Assembly (NCBI RefSeq): GCF_030209755.1
Contig: NZ_JARVRH010000013.1
Span: 62,001-126,000, forward strand
Reading direction: 5' to 3'
DNA from: Arthrobacter sp. efr-133-TYG-118
GTDB taxonomy: Bacteria > Actinomycetota > Actinomycetes > Actinomycetales > Micrococcaceae
Length of the DNA stretch: 64,000 nt
The stretch's first letter is position 1. Each line of letters opens with the position of its first letter. Of this stretch, positions 9,227 through 18,563 are shown piece after piece. The notes below the pieces were generated by a model. It had not been told where the DNA came from. It was given only the letters and a program-made list of their open reading frames with translations, and made no database searches. Made by a program: the position numbers and the translations under genes.

Positions 9227-9859
9227 ATGACTCTGAGTTCACTTGCGGCATTCGTCGGGTTGTGCGTGATTTTGGCGCTCACTCCAGGCCCTGACTCGTT
9301 CCTCGTCCTGAGGTACAGCCTGTCAAACGTCAAGGCTGGCCTCTCAGCGGGTCTCGGTTCCTCGCTCGGCAGTATCTTTTGGGCAGGGCTTGTCGGCATT
9401 GGATTGGCGGCCCTTTTGGAGCAGTCGGCCGAGGCCTACCGGGTAGTGAAGATTATAGGTGGCCTGTATTTGATTTACCTGGGGGTCAGCGCCTTTATCC
9501 ACAGCCGGCACGGGCAGCCAACCCGCCAGGAAGAGGATCTCCGCGGGACGGGCCCCAAACTGCGCTCGAGCTTCTTCGCGGGACTTGTTTCGTGCATGCT
9601 CAATCCCAAAGTCGGCCTGTTTTTCCTCGCTGTAGTGCCCCAGTTCCTTCCTCCCGGTGAAGCATCCCTTGGGCTGACGATGACGCTCGGAGCCATCGAC
9701 TTCGCAATTTCGATGCTCTACCTCGGAGTCCTTTCCGTAGTGGCAACCAAGGCCGTCCTCTGGCTGAAGAGGCCATCTGTGACGAAAGCGCTCGAACGGA
9801 CCTCTGCCGCGATCCTTACGGCGCTTGGCCTGGGGACGGCGGTTTCAGCAAACAGCTGA
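9227..9859 (+). CDS. LysE/RhtB family amino-acid exporter
   Basis: A 210-aa membrane protein with about six hydrophobic segments and the family signature LTPGPDSFLVLRYSL near residue 18. GGLYLIYLGVSAF (about residue 78) and SCMLNPKVGLFFLAVVPQFL (about residue 125) are also typical. It is predicted to export amino acids or derivatives; the substrate cannot be read from sequence. It is divergent from the LCP gene and stands alone. Confidence 0.9.
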   Translation: MTLSSLAAFVGLCVILALTPGPDSFLVLRYSLSNVKAGLSAGLGSSLGSIFWAGLVGIGLAALLEQSAEAYRVVKIIGGLYLIYLGVSAFIHSRHGQPTRQEEDLRGTGPKLRSSFFAGLVSCMLNPKVGLFFLAVVPQFLPPGEASLGLTMTLGAIDFAISMLYLGVLSVVATKAVLWLKRPSVTKALERTSAAILTALGLGTAVSANS

Positions 9860-9939
9860 GCGGGAATCACCTATTCGTTGTGAATAGTATTTGACCCGGC
9901 GGAAGGGGCTGGCAGCGTCGCGTACCTATTGTTCCCAGC

Positions 9940-12015
9940 ATGAGGCCTCTTCCAGTACGCAAGCCGTTGGCTGTGCAATTGTCCATGTTCCTGCTTGCGA
10001 GCGCCGTTGGAGCTCTGGGACTCAGCGTTCCTCCTGCAAGTGCTGCGTCACCAGCTGTGTCCGTCGCTCCGGATCCAACTCCCACCAAACTGGACTTCGC
10101 CAACGTCAATGGAGACACGTGGATCGTGCCAGCCGGTGTGCGGTCCATCGATGTCCGGGCCTGGGGCTCCGCCGGCGGCGGTGGCGGACCAATCAATATT
10201 CCTGGTACCGCTTTTGTTGTGAGCAATGATGGTCCCGGCGGAGCAGGGGCCGACATTCGCGCCAGGCTGCAGGTAACGCCCGGCCAGGCACTGAAGATTT
10301 ACGCTTCAACACCTGGCGGGGGAACAGGGTCGCGACACAACCCAGGCGGCGGGGGAGTGGGTTTCGTTCGCGGAGGTTCAGGTGGTACCGGATCCCTCGC
10401 CGGATCTGCTGGTGGCGGTGGCGGCGGCGCGAGTGCCGTAGTCGACGGGCAAGGGACGCCGCTTGTTGTCGCCGCCGGTGGGGGCGGAGGCGCAGGCCAC
10501 GGAGCTGCTTTCCTGTACCGCAACGGCGGTGCGGGCGGCGCCGCCAACCAGAATGGCCAGTCGGCTGACGGGTGGTGTGCGGGCGGCGCACCTGGCGCTG
10601 ACACTGGAGTTATCGGGCCTGTCGGCGCGGCGGGAACCGGCGGTGGCGGAGCCGGAAGTTCGTCCAGCGGCGGCGGTGGAGGCGGTGGCGGCGGCGGTTG
10701 GCTAAGTGGTTCAGGTGCTCTTGGCAGCCGCGTAGGTGGCGCCGGGGGCGGTGGTGGCGCTGGCGGCAGCAGCTACGTTGACCCCACCGCAAGCAACGTG
10801 ATCAGGGGCTACAACGCGGGTAGCGGCTGGGTCAGCGTCTGGTACACCCCCGACTACGCAACGACGACTAGCGTCATCTCGACAACGAATCCTTCCATCT
10901 TCGGCACTCCCGGCGGCTACGTCGCAACAGTCGTCAACTCCGACCTCCGTGGAGTGGTTCCAAGGGGCGAGGTTGCAGTTATGGACAATGGCGGCACGGA
11001 GCTGGCAACCGCTCCTGTTGACGCCGCTGGAACTGCCGACATCAGTGCAATCGACCTACCCGTGGGTTCCAACGATCTCTCCTTCCATTGCCGGCCACGC
11101 AACACCGATTCCTACAAATTCCAGTCCTCTGCGGCATCCTTGACCCAACTCGTACTGCCTCTCGCAACGCGGATCGTCAATGCGACGGTTTCCGCCGACC
11201 TCCTGAGCAAGCCCGCTACGATAACGGGCACGGTTTCGGCTGACATGGCCGCGGCGGTCGCGAAGGTCGCGACTGCTTCGAGAGCTCCTTCTCCTGCTGT
11301 GCCCACGGGGCGAGTGACATTAAGTTCGAACGGCGATGTTCTTGGAACGGCCCCGTTGGATTCGCGAGGTGACTTCACCACCGCGATCCCCTGGGCTGAG
11401 GGTAATCGCACAGTTCAACTCAGCTACGACGGTGACACCAACTTCAAGCCCGCTGAACCGGTAACGGTTCAAGTGAACGCCGCGCGGGCCCAACCGACGG
11501 TCCTTCTTGTTCCATCGTCGACTTCCGTCTCGGAAGGCCGGACTGTGGACTTACGGGTAAATGTCACGGCGAGCAGCGCGCTTCCGGTGCAGCCTGGCGG
11601 AACCGTCATTCTGACGGTTGACAACCAGGTCCACCTGCCCGCGGTGACCCTGGTCTCCGGCTCGGCCGCTGTCACCCTTCCGGCATTGTCCACGGGGAAC
11701 CACGAAATAACGGTGGAATACTCAGGCGACGCCTATTTCCTGCCCGCCTCAGGAACGCCGGCTTCGGTCACAGTGACGGCTCCGGTCGTGCCAACGGTCC
11801 CGGCATCACCTGGCGCGCCGGGCATGGCGTCGTCCACCGTGGTCTTGCCCGCGGCATCGACAGTGTCGGTTGGCAACCTGGCGTACACCGGGTCCAACGG
11901 TCCGGTCTTCACAGGATTGGGTCTCGGGGCCGTTGCGGCGCTCGTTCTGGGTCTGTTCCTCCGACTTTGGAGCCGACCTCGACACATTGGCAGAACCCGC
12001 GGCCCACAGGGATGA
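9940..12015 (+). CDS. Secreted glycine-rich surface protein with Ig-like repeats and LAXTG sorting signal
   Basis: A 691-aa cell-surface protein. The N-terminus has a signal peptide (basic start, hydrophobic stretch, cleavage near PPASAASPA). Residues about 45-300 form a glycine-rich domain that opens with WIVPAGVRSIDVRAWGSAGG, which resembles Gly-rich beta-sheet surface domains. Residues about 305-620 hold three Ig-like modules, each ending in a pattern such as GNRTVQLSYDGDTNFKPA or GNHEITVEYSGDAYFLPA, typical of adhesins. LAYTG at residues 647-651 is followed by a membrane helix and Arg-rich tail: a class E-type sorting signal. No sortase gene is adjacent; the nearest lies 20 kb away. Confidence 0.85.
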   Translation: MRPLPVRKPLAVQLSMFLLASAVGALGLSVPPASAASPAVSVAPDPTPTKLDFANVNGDTWIVPAGVRSIDVRAWGSAGGGGGPINIPGTAFVVSNDGPGGAGADIRARLQVTPGQALKIYASTPGGGTGSRHNPGGGGVGFVRGGSGGTGSLAGSAGGGGGGASAVVDGQGTPLVVAAGGGGGAGHGAAFLYRNGGAGGAANQNGQSADGWCAGGAPGADTGVIGPVGAAGTGGGGAGSSSSGGGGGGGGGGWLSGSGALGSRVGGAGGGGGAGGSSYVDPTASNVIRGYNAGSGWVSVWYTPDYATTTSVISTTNPSIFGTPGGYVATVVNSDLRGVVPRGEVAVMDNGGTELATAPVDAAGTADISAIDLPVGSNDLSFHCRPRNTDSYKFQSSAASLTQLVLPLATRIVNATVSADLLSKPATITGTVSADMAAAVAKVATASRAPSPAVPTGRVTLSSNGDVLGTAPLDSRGDFTTAIPWAEGNRTVQLSYDGDTNFKPAEPVTVQVNAARAQPTVLLVPSSTSVSEGRTVDLRVNVTASSALPVQPGGTVILTVDNQVHLPAVTLVSGSAAVTLPALSTGNHEITVEYSGDAYFLPASGTPASVTVTAPVVPTVPASPGAPGMASSTVVLPAASTVSVGNLAYTGSNGPVFTGLGLGAVAALVLGLFLRLWSRPRHIGRTRGPQG

Positions 12016-12044
12016 AAAGGCTGATCTGCAAATAATATGGCGGC

Positions 12045-14858
12045 ATGACGTCACGTACGGTCGTACATCCCGCTCTATCAAGCGATGACACTCCCGCCGC
12101 TGTACTGAAACGCACACGCCAGTACCGTGGCGGGATTGTTGTGCTCACTGGGATTCAGGGGATAGGAAAAACGACGTGGTGCTTGCAGTTCATGGATGCG
12201 CTAAGGCGGGCAAACGTGGTGGCGTGCAGTGCGGACACTTTTGAAAGTAGCCTTCCACTCTCCTTTGTTGACAAGCTTCTTGTGGCCTTGGGCCATCGCG
12301 AGGCCGAACCCCTCTCGGATCCAGTCATTGCCGCCCGCCAACTATTGTCTGCGCTAGCTTCCCGGCCGAAGAACATTAGTTGCATTGTCGTAGACAATGC
12401 CCAATGGATAGATGAACGCTCCGCCAAGGCCCTGCGGTTCGTGCTGCAGAGACTCGCCGACGACAGGATCACAGTTGTCTTGGCAGGTGTTTCAGGGCCC
12501 GGTACCGCAGCCATCGATCGGATGGTGGCTGATGACCTGTCCTGGGGCTTTATCAAACGGGTCAACATGGAACCGCTGAGTCCGGAACAGGTCCAGGATT
12601 ACGTGGCGCGGGTCTGGGATCGAACGATGTCGGCGCGTACGGCTGAACGGCTTCGATGGAGCACCGGAGGTACTCCCTTGTTGATCAACGCCGCAATGGA
12701 GCACGCCGCCGGGCCCGAATATTCCGCCCAGGACCCCTGGCCAGATGCCCTGCCGTATATCGCCCCCGGAAACAATCCCTTTGCCGCCATGCTCGACGCA
12801 TTGGAGCTTGGACCTGTCCGATCCGTCGTCGAGTTCGTGTGTGTTAGTCGCGACCCGATTGAACAAGAGCGCTTGCAGCGGATTGGCTTCGCTTTGAATG
12901 AACCAACGGATGTCGCGGCAGCATTGGCGAGCGGGCTGGTCCGGGGCACACGGGTCGGGCAGACCGTTCAATTGCGCCCGTTTCATGATCTGCTCGCTGT
13001 CGGGGTGCGGGACAACCTCAAGAGCCACCGCTTGTCTTCCATCCACCGCGCGATTGCAGGCGAACTCGATGATCCGAGACTTGCTCTGCAACATCGATTG
13101 CTGGTACAGGAACCCGGGACAGTCGCACTCTATACCGATGTGACCTCCGGCGTCGATCACGCTTTGGCCGATGGCCAGCCGGAACTCGCGTTGCAATACC
13201 TACGCTCGGCGATGGACAGGTTCCACGGAAGCCGCCGGGACGACTGCATCATCGAAGCCTGCGTCGTTGCGTCCGTCCACCATCGCATTGCCGAAGTGAT
13301 GGACCTTCTGCCTCAGGTGCAATCCATGCGTCCCGGCGTAGTGCGGGACTTCGCGCTGTTGCAGTTGCTTCAAATGAGGCCGGATCTGGACCGTGTCGGC
13401 CAATTTGCCGAAGAGCTGATCGCGAAGGAACTGAACCACCCTGACGAGGCCCTGCTGCGGGCCCACATTTCGTTGGCGATAGTCGTCTCACGCATGGTCT
13501 CCGAGGATAAGTCCTCCACCGCCGTCGCCGTCGCCCAAGCGCACCGATACCTGGAGCAGCTGAGCCAGTCCAAGGGGGCAGTCCACGACCCTAGGCTTCG
13601 GCACCTGCCCTCAGGAACGGACTTGGGCCTGCAATTCGATGGATTCAACCTCATCGGTGCAAGCGGCACCCAGGATCCAAACCTGATCTCGAAGGCTTTC
13701 GCGTCGCTCAGTGCACGGATCGCTGATGCGAACGACAGTCCTGCCTTGGCCGACGCATTGACCTGCAGAGCCGGTTTCCTCAGCGTGACTGGTGGCATCG
13801 AACAGGCCACGGTCGACCTGGAGAGGGCCATGGAAGTCTCGGCTTCGACCGGGGCGGGCCTGGCAATCGGGCACACCAGGGTTGTGCTCGCATACTGCTA
13901 TTTCCTGCTGGGAAGGGTGCAGGAAATGCTCACGGTGGTCCGCACGGCGCAATTGCTTTCTCTGGATGTCAGCGATGTCTCGTCCCGCCCCCTCGTTTTC
14001 GCGATGTCCGCGGTCCTCGAGGCAGTACAGGGCCGTTCGGAATCATACGAAGCTGCGTTGCGCCGCGCGGAAGAAGTCCGAATCAGCGAATATGACACTT
14101 TTGGAGTCGAACTCAGCGGCCTTGCAAAGCTCGAACGGGCCCGTTCCTTGGCCGAATGGCAACAACAGCTGGACGCATCAGAGGCGATCACATTAGCCAC
14201 GCCATCGACACGAAGTTACAGGATTGACGCTTTGGCTGGACTGGGTCGTGCGGAGGAAGCGGACAGGTTGTTGCAGGCCTGCAAGGATATGAATGGTCGC
14301 GGATGGTGGCCGGTGTATGGTTCGCTGGACTGGTTGGAGGGCAGGGTCAGCGAAGCGTATGGACTATCCAGCCGGGCGGCCAAGTTCTACCGGCTCGCGG
14401 CGAAGGAACCGCGCTTCCCTTTGTCGCAGGGCATTGCCCACCTCGACCTTGGCCGACTGCTCATCTCGATGGGAAACACGAAAGCCGGTGCAGCCGCCCT
14501 GAGGGGTGCCGTAAGGATCTTCCTTGCACTCGGCGCCGCGCCGTACCTCAGCCGTGCGATGAAGTTGCTCGACGGGGTGAGCGACAGGCCTGGCAATCCG
14601 TACCTACAGGCATTCGAGTCCCTTACTGGACGGGAACGGGAAATCGCCTTCTATGCCGAACGAGGCATGACCAACAAGCAAATCGCCGCCCAGCTATTTG
14701 TTTCGCCCGCCACGGTGAACTTCCATATCCGGAATGTCCTGGCCAAGCTCGACCTCCGCTCTCGGCGGGAACTCGGCCAGCTATTCAGTGCCGGCCTTGA
14801 AGGCTCCACTCCGAGCCAAGCCCGCACGCCCTTGCGTCATCCGTTAACGGAACCCTAA
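12045..14858 (+). CDS. LAL-type (large ATP-binding) LuxR family regulator
   Basis: A 937-aa regulator with an N-terminal AAA/STAND ATPase and a C-terminal LuxR helix-turn-helix. The Walker A loop GIQGIGKT is at residues 36-43, and a Walker B-like CIVVDNAQW lies near residue 110. The middle is helical, TPR-like. The HTH at about 860-915 (LTGREREIAFYAERGMTNKQ and NFHIRNVLAKLDLRSRREL) is intact. The ATG sits exactly 6 nt after TAATAT (12033-12038) with no ribosome site, which suggests a leaderless mRNA. It follows the surface protein by 29 bp; whether it controls that gene is open. Confidence 0.9.
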   Translation: MTSRTVVHPALSSDDTPAAVLKRTRQYRGGIVVLTGIQGIGKTTWCLQFMDALRRANVVACSADTFESSLPLSFVDKLLVALGHREAEPLSDPVIAARQLLSALASRPKNISCIVVDNAQWIDERSAKALRFVLQRLADDRITVVLAGVSGPGTAAIDRMVADDLSWGFIKRVNMEPLSPEQVQDYVARVWDRTMSARTAERLRWSTGGTPLLINAAMEHAAGPEYSAQDPWPDALPYIAPGNNPFAAMLDALELGPVRSVVEFVCVSRDPIEQERLQRIGFALNEPTDVAAALASGLVRGTRVGQTVQLRPFHDLLAVGVRDNLKSHRLSSIHRAIAGELDDPRLALQHRLLVQEPGTVALYTDVTSGVDHALADGQPELALQYLRSAMDRFHGSRRDDCIIEACVVASVHHRIAEVMDLLPQVQSMRPGVVRDFALLQLLQMRPDLDRVGQFAEELIAKELNHPDEALLRAHISLAIVVSRMVSEDKSSTAVAVAQAHRYLEQLSQSKGAVHDPRLRHLPSGTDLGLQFDGFNLIGASGTQDPNLISKAFASLSARIADANDSPALADALTCRAGFLSVTGGIEQATVDLERAMEVSASTGAGLAIGHTRVVLAYCYFLLGRVQEMLTVVRTAQLLSLDVSDVSSRPLVFAMSAVLEAVQGRSESYEAALRRAEEVRISEYDTFGVELSGLAKLERARSLAEWQQQLDASEAITLATPSTRSYRIDALAGLGRAEEADRLLQACKDMNGRGWWPVYGSLDWLEGRVSEAYGLSSRAAKFYRLAAKEPRFPLSQGIAHLDLGRLLISMGNTKAGAAALRGAVRIFLALGAAPYLSRAMKLLDGVSDRPGNPYLQAFESLTGREREIAFYAERGMTNKQIAAQLFVSPATVNFHIRNVLAKLDLRSRRELGQLFSAGLEGSTPSQARTPLRHPLTEP

Positions 14859-14877
14859 CGCGGTGGCGGGAACGGTC

Positions 14878-14915
14878 GCACCGCCACACGGCGCACAAGA
14901 GGCCGGTGGCGGTGC
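14878..14915. terminator. Hairpin between converging LAL regulator and hydrolase genes
   Basis: GCACCGCCAC at 14878-14887 pairs perfectly with GTGGCGGTGC at 14906-14915. It sits in the gap between two converging genes. There is no clear T-tract. Confidence 0.6.
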
Positions 14916-14942
14916 GTGGCTCGGTTCGTTGCCTGGTTTAGC

Positions 14943-15626
14943 TCAACCTACGGAGGCAGCAGCCTTCCTGATCACGTCGGCGACCACCTTCGGCCGCGAC
15001 ACATAGACGGCATGGCTTCCTGGCGTCTCGCTGACCGTTGCGCCTATCCGCTCTGCCATACTGGCCTGCGCCACCGGTGGGATCATTTTGTCCTCGGTGA
15101 CATGCAGATACCAACTGGGCTTCACCCGCCAGGCGGCTGAGGAAACGACTCCGCCTAGTGCTTCCAAGCCCCATGGGACCTGGGCGTCGGCCATAAATGC
15201 CGCTTCCTCGGGGGTGACGTCGCCAGCGAAGGACTCATGGAACTTATCGCGGTCGAGGAAGAGGTATCCGTCGACGGGAGGCAGGATGGGTGGCTGCGGG
15301 CCGTCGGCTGGGAACGTCCCAAGCAAGGAGTTCACTGACTCGCCTTGGTCCGGGGCGAACGCGGTGATGTAGACAAGCGCGGAGACCTTTTGGTGATTGC
15401 CTGCTTCGGTGACGACGGCCCCTCCGTACGAATGACCCACGAGAACCACAGGCCCATTCGCTTTGTCAATCACTTGCAGGGTGGTTGAGGTGTCGTCGGC
15501 GAGGGACTTTGTCGGGTTCTGCACGACGCGCACCTCGAAGCCATCTGCCGTCAGCTCGTCGTACACCCCCCGCCAGCCTGTTCCGTCGACGAATCCACCG
15601 TGAACGAGGACGATTGTTGGTTTCAT
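14943..15626 (-). CDS. Alpha/beta hydrolase
   Basis: A 227-aa hydrolase of the small esterase/EstC-like type. It starts PTIVLVHGGFVDGTGW (oxyanion region), has the nucleophile elbow VLVGHSYGGAV near residue 84, an acidic LHVTEDKMIPP near 175 and the catalytic His in TPGSHAVYVSRP near 203. Residues in family order fit a Ser-Asp-His triad. AGGAG precedes the ATG. It lies downstream of, and on the same strand as, a LAL regulator gene, with 78 bp between. The substrate is unknown. Confidence 0.88.
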   Translation of the reverse strand: MKPTIVLVHGGFVDGTGWRGVYDELTADGFEVRVVQNPTKSLADDTSTTLQVIDKANGPVVLVGHSYGGAVVTEAGNHQKVSALVYITAFAPDQGESVNSLLGTFPADGPQPPILPPVDGYLFLDRDKFHESFAGDVTPEEAAFMADAQVPWGLEALGGVVSSAAWRVKPSWYLHVTEDKMIPPVAQASMAERIGATVSETPGSHAVYVSRPKVVADVIRKAAASVG

Positions 15627-15704
15627 GCTTTGCTCCTAACAGTGTTGGACAGGAGCAACGCTAGGCTTCCATTCGCCCGTGGTAATCCGTCAATTGACGT
15701 ACAT

Positions 15705-18524
15705 TCAAGGACGTAGATTGTTCGGGCCGGCCGAGAGGGCGTCACGCAAGCCGGCCCGCGTCGAGATCCCCAGCTTCGAGAAAGTGCGCGAAAGATGAGT
15801 GGAGACAGTCCGCGGTGACAGGAAGAGGGACTCGGCGATCTGTTTGTTCGAGAGGCCCGTCGCCGCGAGGTCAGCAACCGCGGATTCTTGCGGGGTCAGT
15901 GCGCCGGAGCGCGCCTCGGGTGCGCCAAGTGCGCGAAGTTCCCGATCCGAGCGCAGGGCCCACGCATTGGCACCCAGCTGAAGAAACATCTTCCCCGCTT
16001 CGCCGAGTTGGATCTTGGCGGCGGAGCGTTCCCGCCGGCGTCGAAGTTCCTCTCCGAACAGAAGCCGGATCCGCGCGTGATCGAACCGCCAGTGCTCAAC
16101 GTCCGGGGTGGCAAGGGCAGACTCGAACTTTTCCTTCCAGTCCGGGCCCTCGTCCAACAACCCGTGGGCGGCCAAGACAAGGGCACCCAACCGCGAGGAG
16201 TGGCTGGCGACTTCAGTACTTTCCAACGCCCGTAGGTGCATTTGTGCCTGGGGCCTGCGTCCCGATCGCGTGCCGGCTTCAATGAGATCGAAAGCCGACC
16301 AGATGGCGTGTGGGATGTACGCCGGGAGAATGCCTGGCGGGCTGATCGTCGCCGCATGGGTGAAGGCCTCTTCGAATCGGCCGGCTGGCAATGCCGTGAG
16401 GCACCGGATGTGCGACGAATAATTCGCAAGGGCGACAAGCCGCCGGGGCGCAGCCCAAATAAGGAGATCTTCGGCAGTGCTATGAGCGAGGGCTTCGTCT
16501 CCATGGGCCGCCTGGACGAGTGCCAACAGGAACCTGGCCGGTGCGGTGGTCAGTGCGTAACCGTGTTCTATCGAGAGGTCCATGCCTTCTTGGACCACCA
16601 CCTCCAGCTCGTCCCAGCTGCCACTGAAGTAGTCGTCATTGGCGAGCAGAAAGAGCGCTTGAATGGCGGGAGTGATGGCTTCCCCTCTGCGCCCGTCTTC
16701 GACGACTTGCCAGAGTGCCTCGCGCATGGCTCCGAGAGAATCGATGTAGGCTCCAGCGGTGGCGAAGCGAACTATGTGCAGCGGATCGGTAACGAATCGA
16801 AGTCGATCAATCGCGCGATGAAAGCGCTCGATCGCTGCCCCCTCAGCGTGAGCCGCATCGACGAAGAGGTCGATCTGAAACTGGAGCACTTCCGGCAGGC
16901 CTTCGGGTGACGCCTGAGCCAAGAGAGTTTTCCAGAAGTCCCCATTACCCGCGAAAAAACCGACGAGGACGAGTGTGTAGAGAGCTTCGGCATAATCACG
17001 GGCGTCCGCATCCGGCTCGGACGTTCCTGGTGCCAGGGCGGCAAGCAGGAGTCTGCGTGCGGTTGCAACGTCCCCCTCGCTGTTGAGCAGGTTGTACGTC
17101 ACAGCGATGACGGTCGCCAGCTGTGGTGAACGGGATTGGTTGCGAAATGATTCGGCGAGCAGAGCCGGACTTTCTCCGATTGTCCCGGCAATCGATGATC
17201 CAAGGTATGCCGCACGTGCCACTCGGCGCTCACGGCCACTGATGGAAGGAGTCAGTTCCGCAGCCTTGAGCATTGCAGCGGTTGCCCGGCTGCCGTCGCC
17301 AATCTCGATGAACCGCTGGGATACGTTTTCGAGAAGCGCCGCGACTTCCTCATCGGGGCCCGTTGCCGCCTGCCCGAGGTGCCAGGCCCGCCGCACAGGA
17401 TCATCGGCGAAGGCATCGGCGAGGGTTGAGTGCACGCGCCGGCGCTCTTCGTCCGTCGAGCGCTCGAACACGGCCGAGCGAATCAGAGGGTGACGAAGTT
17501 CCCAACGCCCGGAACGGGAGTTGAAACGCACTATGCCGGCGCGCTCCGCGGGCGAGAAATCATTGTGGCCGGCGCTCGTTGGAATGCATTTTTCGATGGT
17601 CATCCTGTTCTCGGCGCCGGCAAGAACCACGAAGAGCAACATTTCACGCGTGTGCGGAGGCAGCGCCGACAGGCGGTCTTCGTAAAGCGATTTCAGCCGG
17701 TTCGTGAGCGGAAGCATGCTGGGCATCTGCTGTGCGCTGGGGTATTTGAGCGCTGCGGGGAGCTCAAGCAGTCCGAGCGGATTGCCGAGCGCCTCACCTT
17801 GGATCCGCCGTCGAACGCTCGCGGGCAGAGCCGGAAACCGATCGACGAGCAGAGCGTCCGCGGCGTCGTCGCTTAACGGAGGTACAAGAAGAGACGGAAA
17901 GCCGCTGCGGACGAAGACCGTGTCCTCATCCAGTCGTGCTGCCGCAAGGATCTTGGCCGATACCCCGCGAAGACGGCGGCCAAGGTAGGTCAGCGTCATG
18001 GCGGAAAGCAGGTCCATCCATGGCGAGTCATCCACCATCAGGAGCACGGAGTCCGATTTTGCGGCGGTCAGTTCCAAGAGGGAAAGCGCGGCGGCTCCCG
18101 CAACGAGGAGGCCGGGCATCGCGCCTGTCCGAAGTCCGCAGATGATGCCGATTGCCGCCTGGTGATCCGGCGCGAGCTGGGGGAGCGAGTCGATCAACGG
18201 GAGCAACAGCTGGTTGACCGTGCTGTACGGAAGTTCGGCTTCAAACTCAAGGGCCCGCGCGCGGAGCACCCGAGTGCCGTTCATTGCTGCCCGATCGCCG
18301 ATGAATTCTAGCAGGGCCGATTTTCCGACTCCGGGTTCTCCGGTGACCACGAGGAGGGAGTCACGTCCGGACTCGTTCAGGAAAGCATCGATCCGCTCGA
18401 CCTGGACATCCCGACCATGCAACGTTGCTTCAATCAACTTGAGTCTCCGACGCGCGGCCTTCACCCATGAGGAAAGGTTAGGAGACGAGCTGAAGCGTGA
18501 CAAGGATTTGCTCGTCACGGCCAT
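15705..18524 (-). CDS. LAL-type LuxR family regulator
   Basis: A 939-aa relative of the regulator at 12-14.9 kb. Walker A GEPGVGKS is at residues 62-69, and LLMVDDSPWMD near 170 is the Walker B region. A C-terminal LuxR HTH is at about 876-930 (LTPQESAVADLAATGLSNKQ, with SPRTVSTHLSRTFSKLGIST). The long middle is helical. Its start lies 39 bp after the stop of the MFS gene on the same strand, so it may be the last regulator gene of the marR - isochorismatase - MFS operon. The first ~35 residues before the conserved GRDVQVERID are poorly conserved, so a later start is possible. Confidence 0.88.
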   Translation of the reverse strand: MAVTSKSLSRFSSSPNLSSWVKAARRRLKLIEATLHGRDVQVERIDAFLNESGRDSLLVVTGEPGVGKSALLEFIGDRAAMNGTRVLRARALEFEAELPYSTVNQLLLPLIDSLPQLAPDHQAAIGIICGLRTGAMPGLLVAGAAALSLLELTAAKSDSVLLMVDDSPWMDLLSAMTLTYLGRRLRGVSAKILAAARLDEDTVFVRSGFPSLLVPPLSDDAADALLVDRFPALPASVRRRIQGEALGNPLGLLELPAALKYPSAQQMPSMLPLTNRLKSLYEDRLSALPPHTREMLLFVVLAGAENRMTIEKCIPTSAGHNDFSPAERAGIVRFNSRSGRWELRHPLIRSAVFERSTDEERRRVHSTLADAFADDPVRRAWHLGQAATGPDEEVAALLENVSQRFIEIGDGSRATAAMLKAAELTPSISGRERRVARAAYLGSSIAGTIGESPALLAESFRNQSRSPQLATVIAVTYNLLNSEGDVATARRLLLAALAPGTSEPDADARDYAEALYTLVLVGFFAGNGDFWKTLLAQASPEGLPEVLQFQIDLFVDAAHAEGAAIERFHRAIDRLRFVTDPLHIVRFATAGAYIDSLGAMREALWQVVEDGRRGEAITPAIQALFLLANDDYFSGSWDELEVVVQEGMDLSIEHGYALTTAPARFLLALVQAAHGDEALAHSTAEDLLIWAAPRRLVALANYSSHIRCLTALPAGRFEEAFTHAATISPPGILPAYIPHAIWSAFDLIEAGTRSGRRPQAQMHLRALESTEVASHSSRLGALVLAAHGLLDEGPDWKEKFESALATPDVEHWRFDHARIRLLFGEELRRRRERSAAKIQLGEAGKMFLQLGANAWALRSDRELRALGAPEARSGALTPQESAVADLAATGLSNKQIAESLFLSPRTVSTHLSRTFSKLGISTRAGLRDALSAGPNNLRP

Positions 18525-18563
18525 GTCGCGACGGGCAGCCCGGGTGACGACCCGCCGTCGGGC

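Noticed and set aside
9871..9887. CTATTC/GAATAG hairpin before the surface protein gene as terminator or operator
   Set aside because: Only 6 bp, AT-rich and without T-tract; too weak to claim.
10463..10792. Glycine-coding tandem repeats of the surface protein as a possible CRISPR or satellite array
   Set aside because: They encode the Gly-rich domain and have no regular repeat-spacer pattern.
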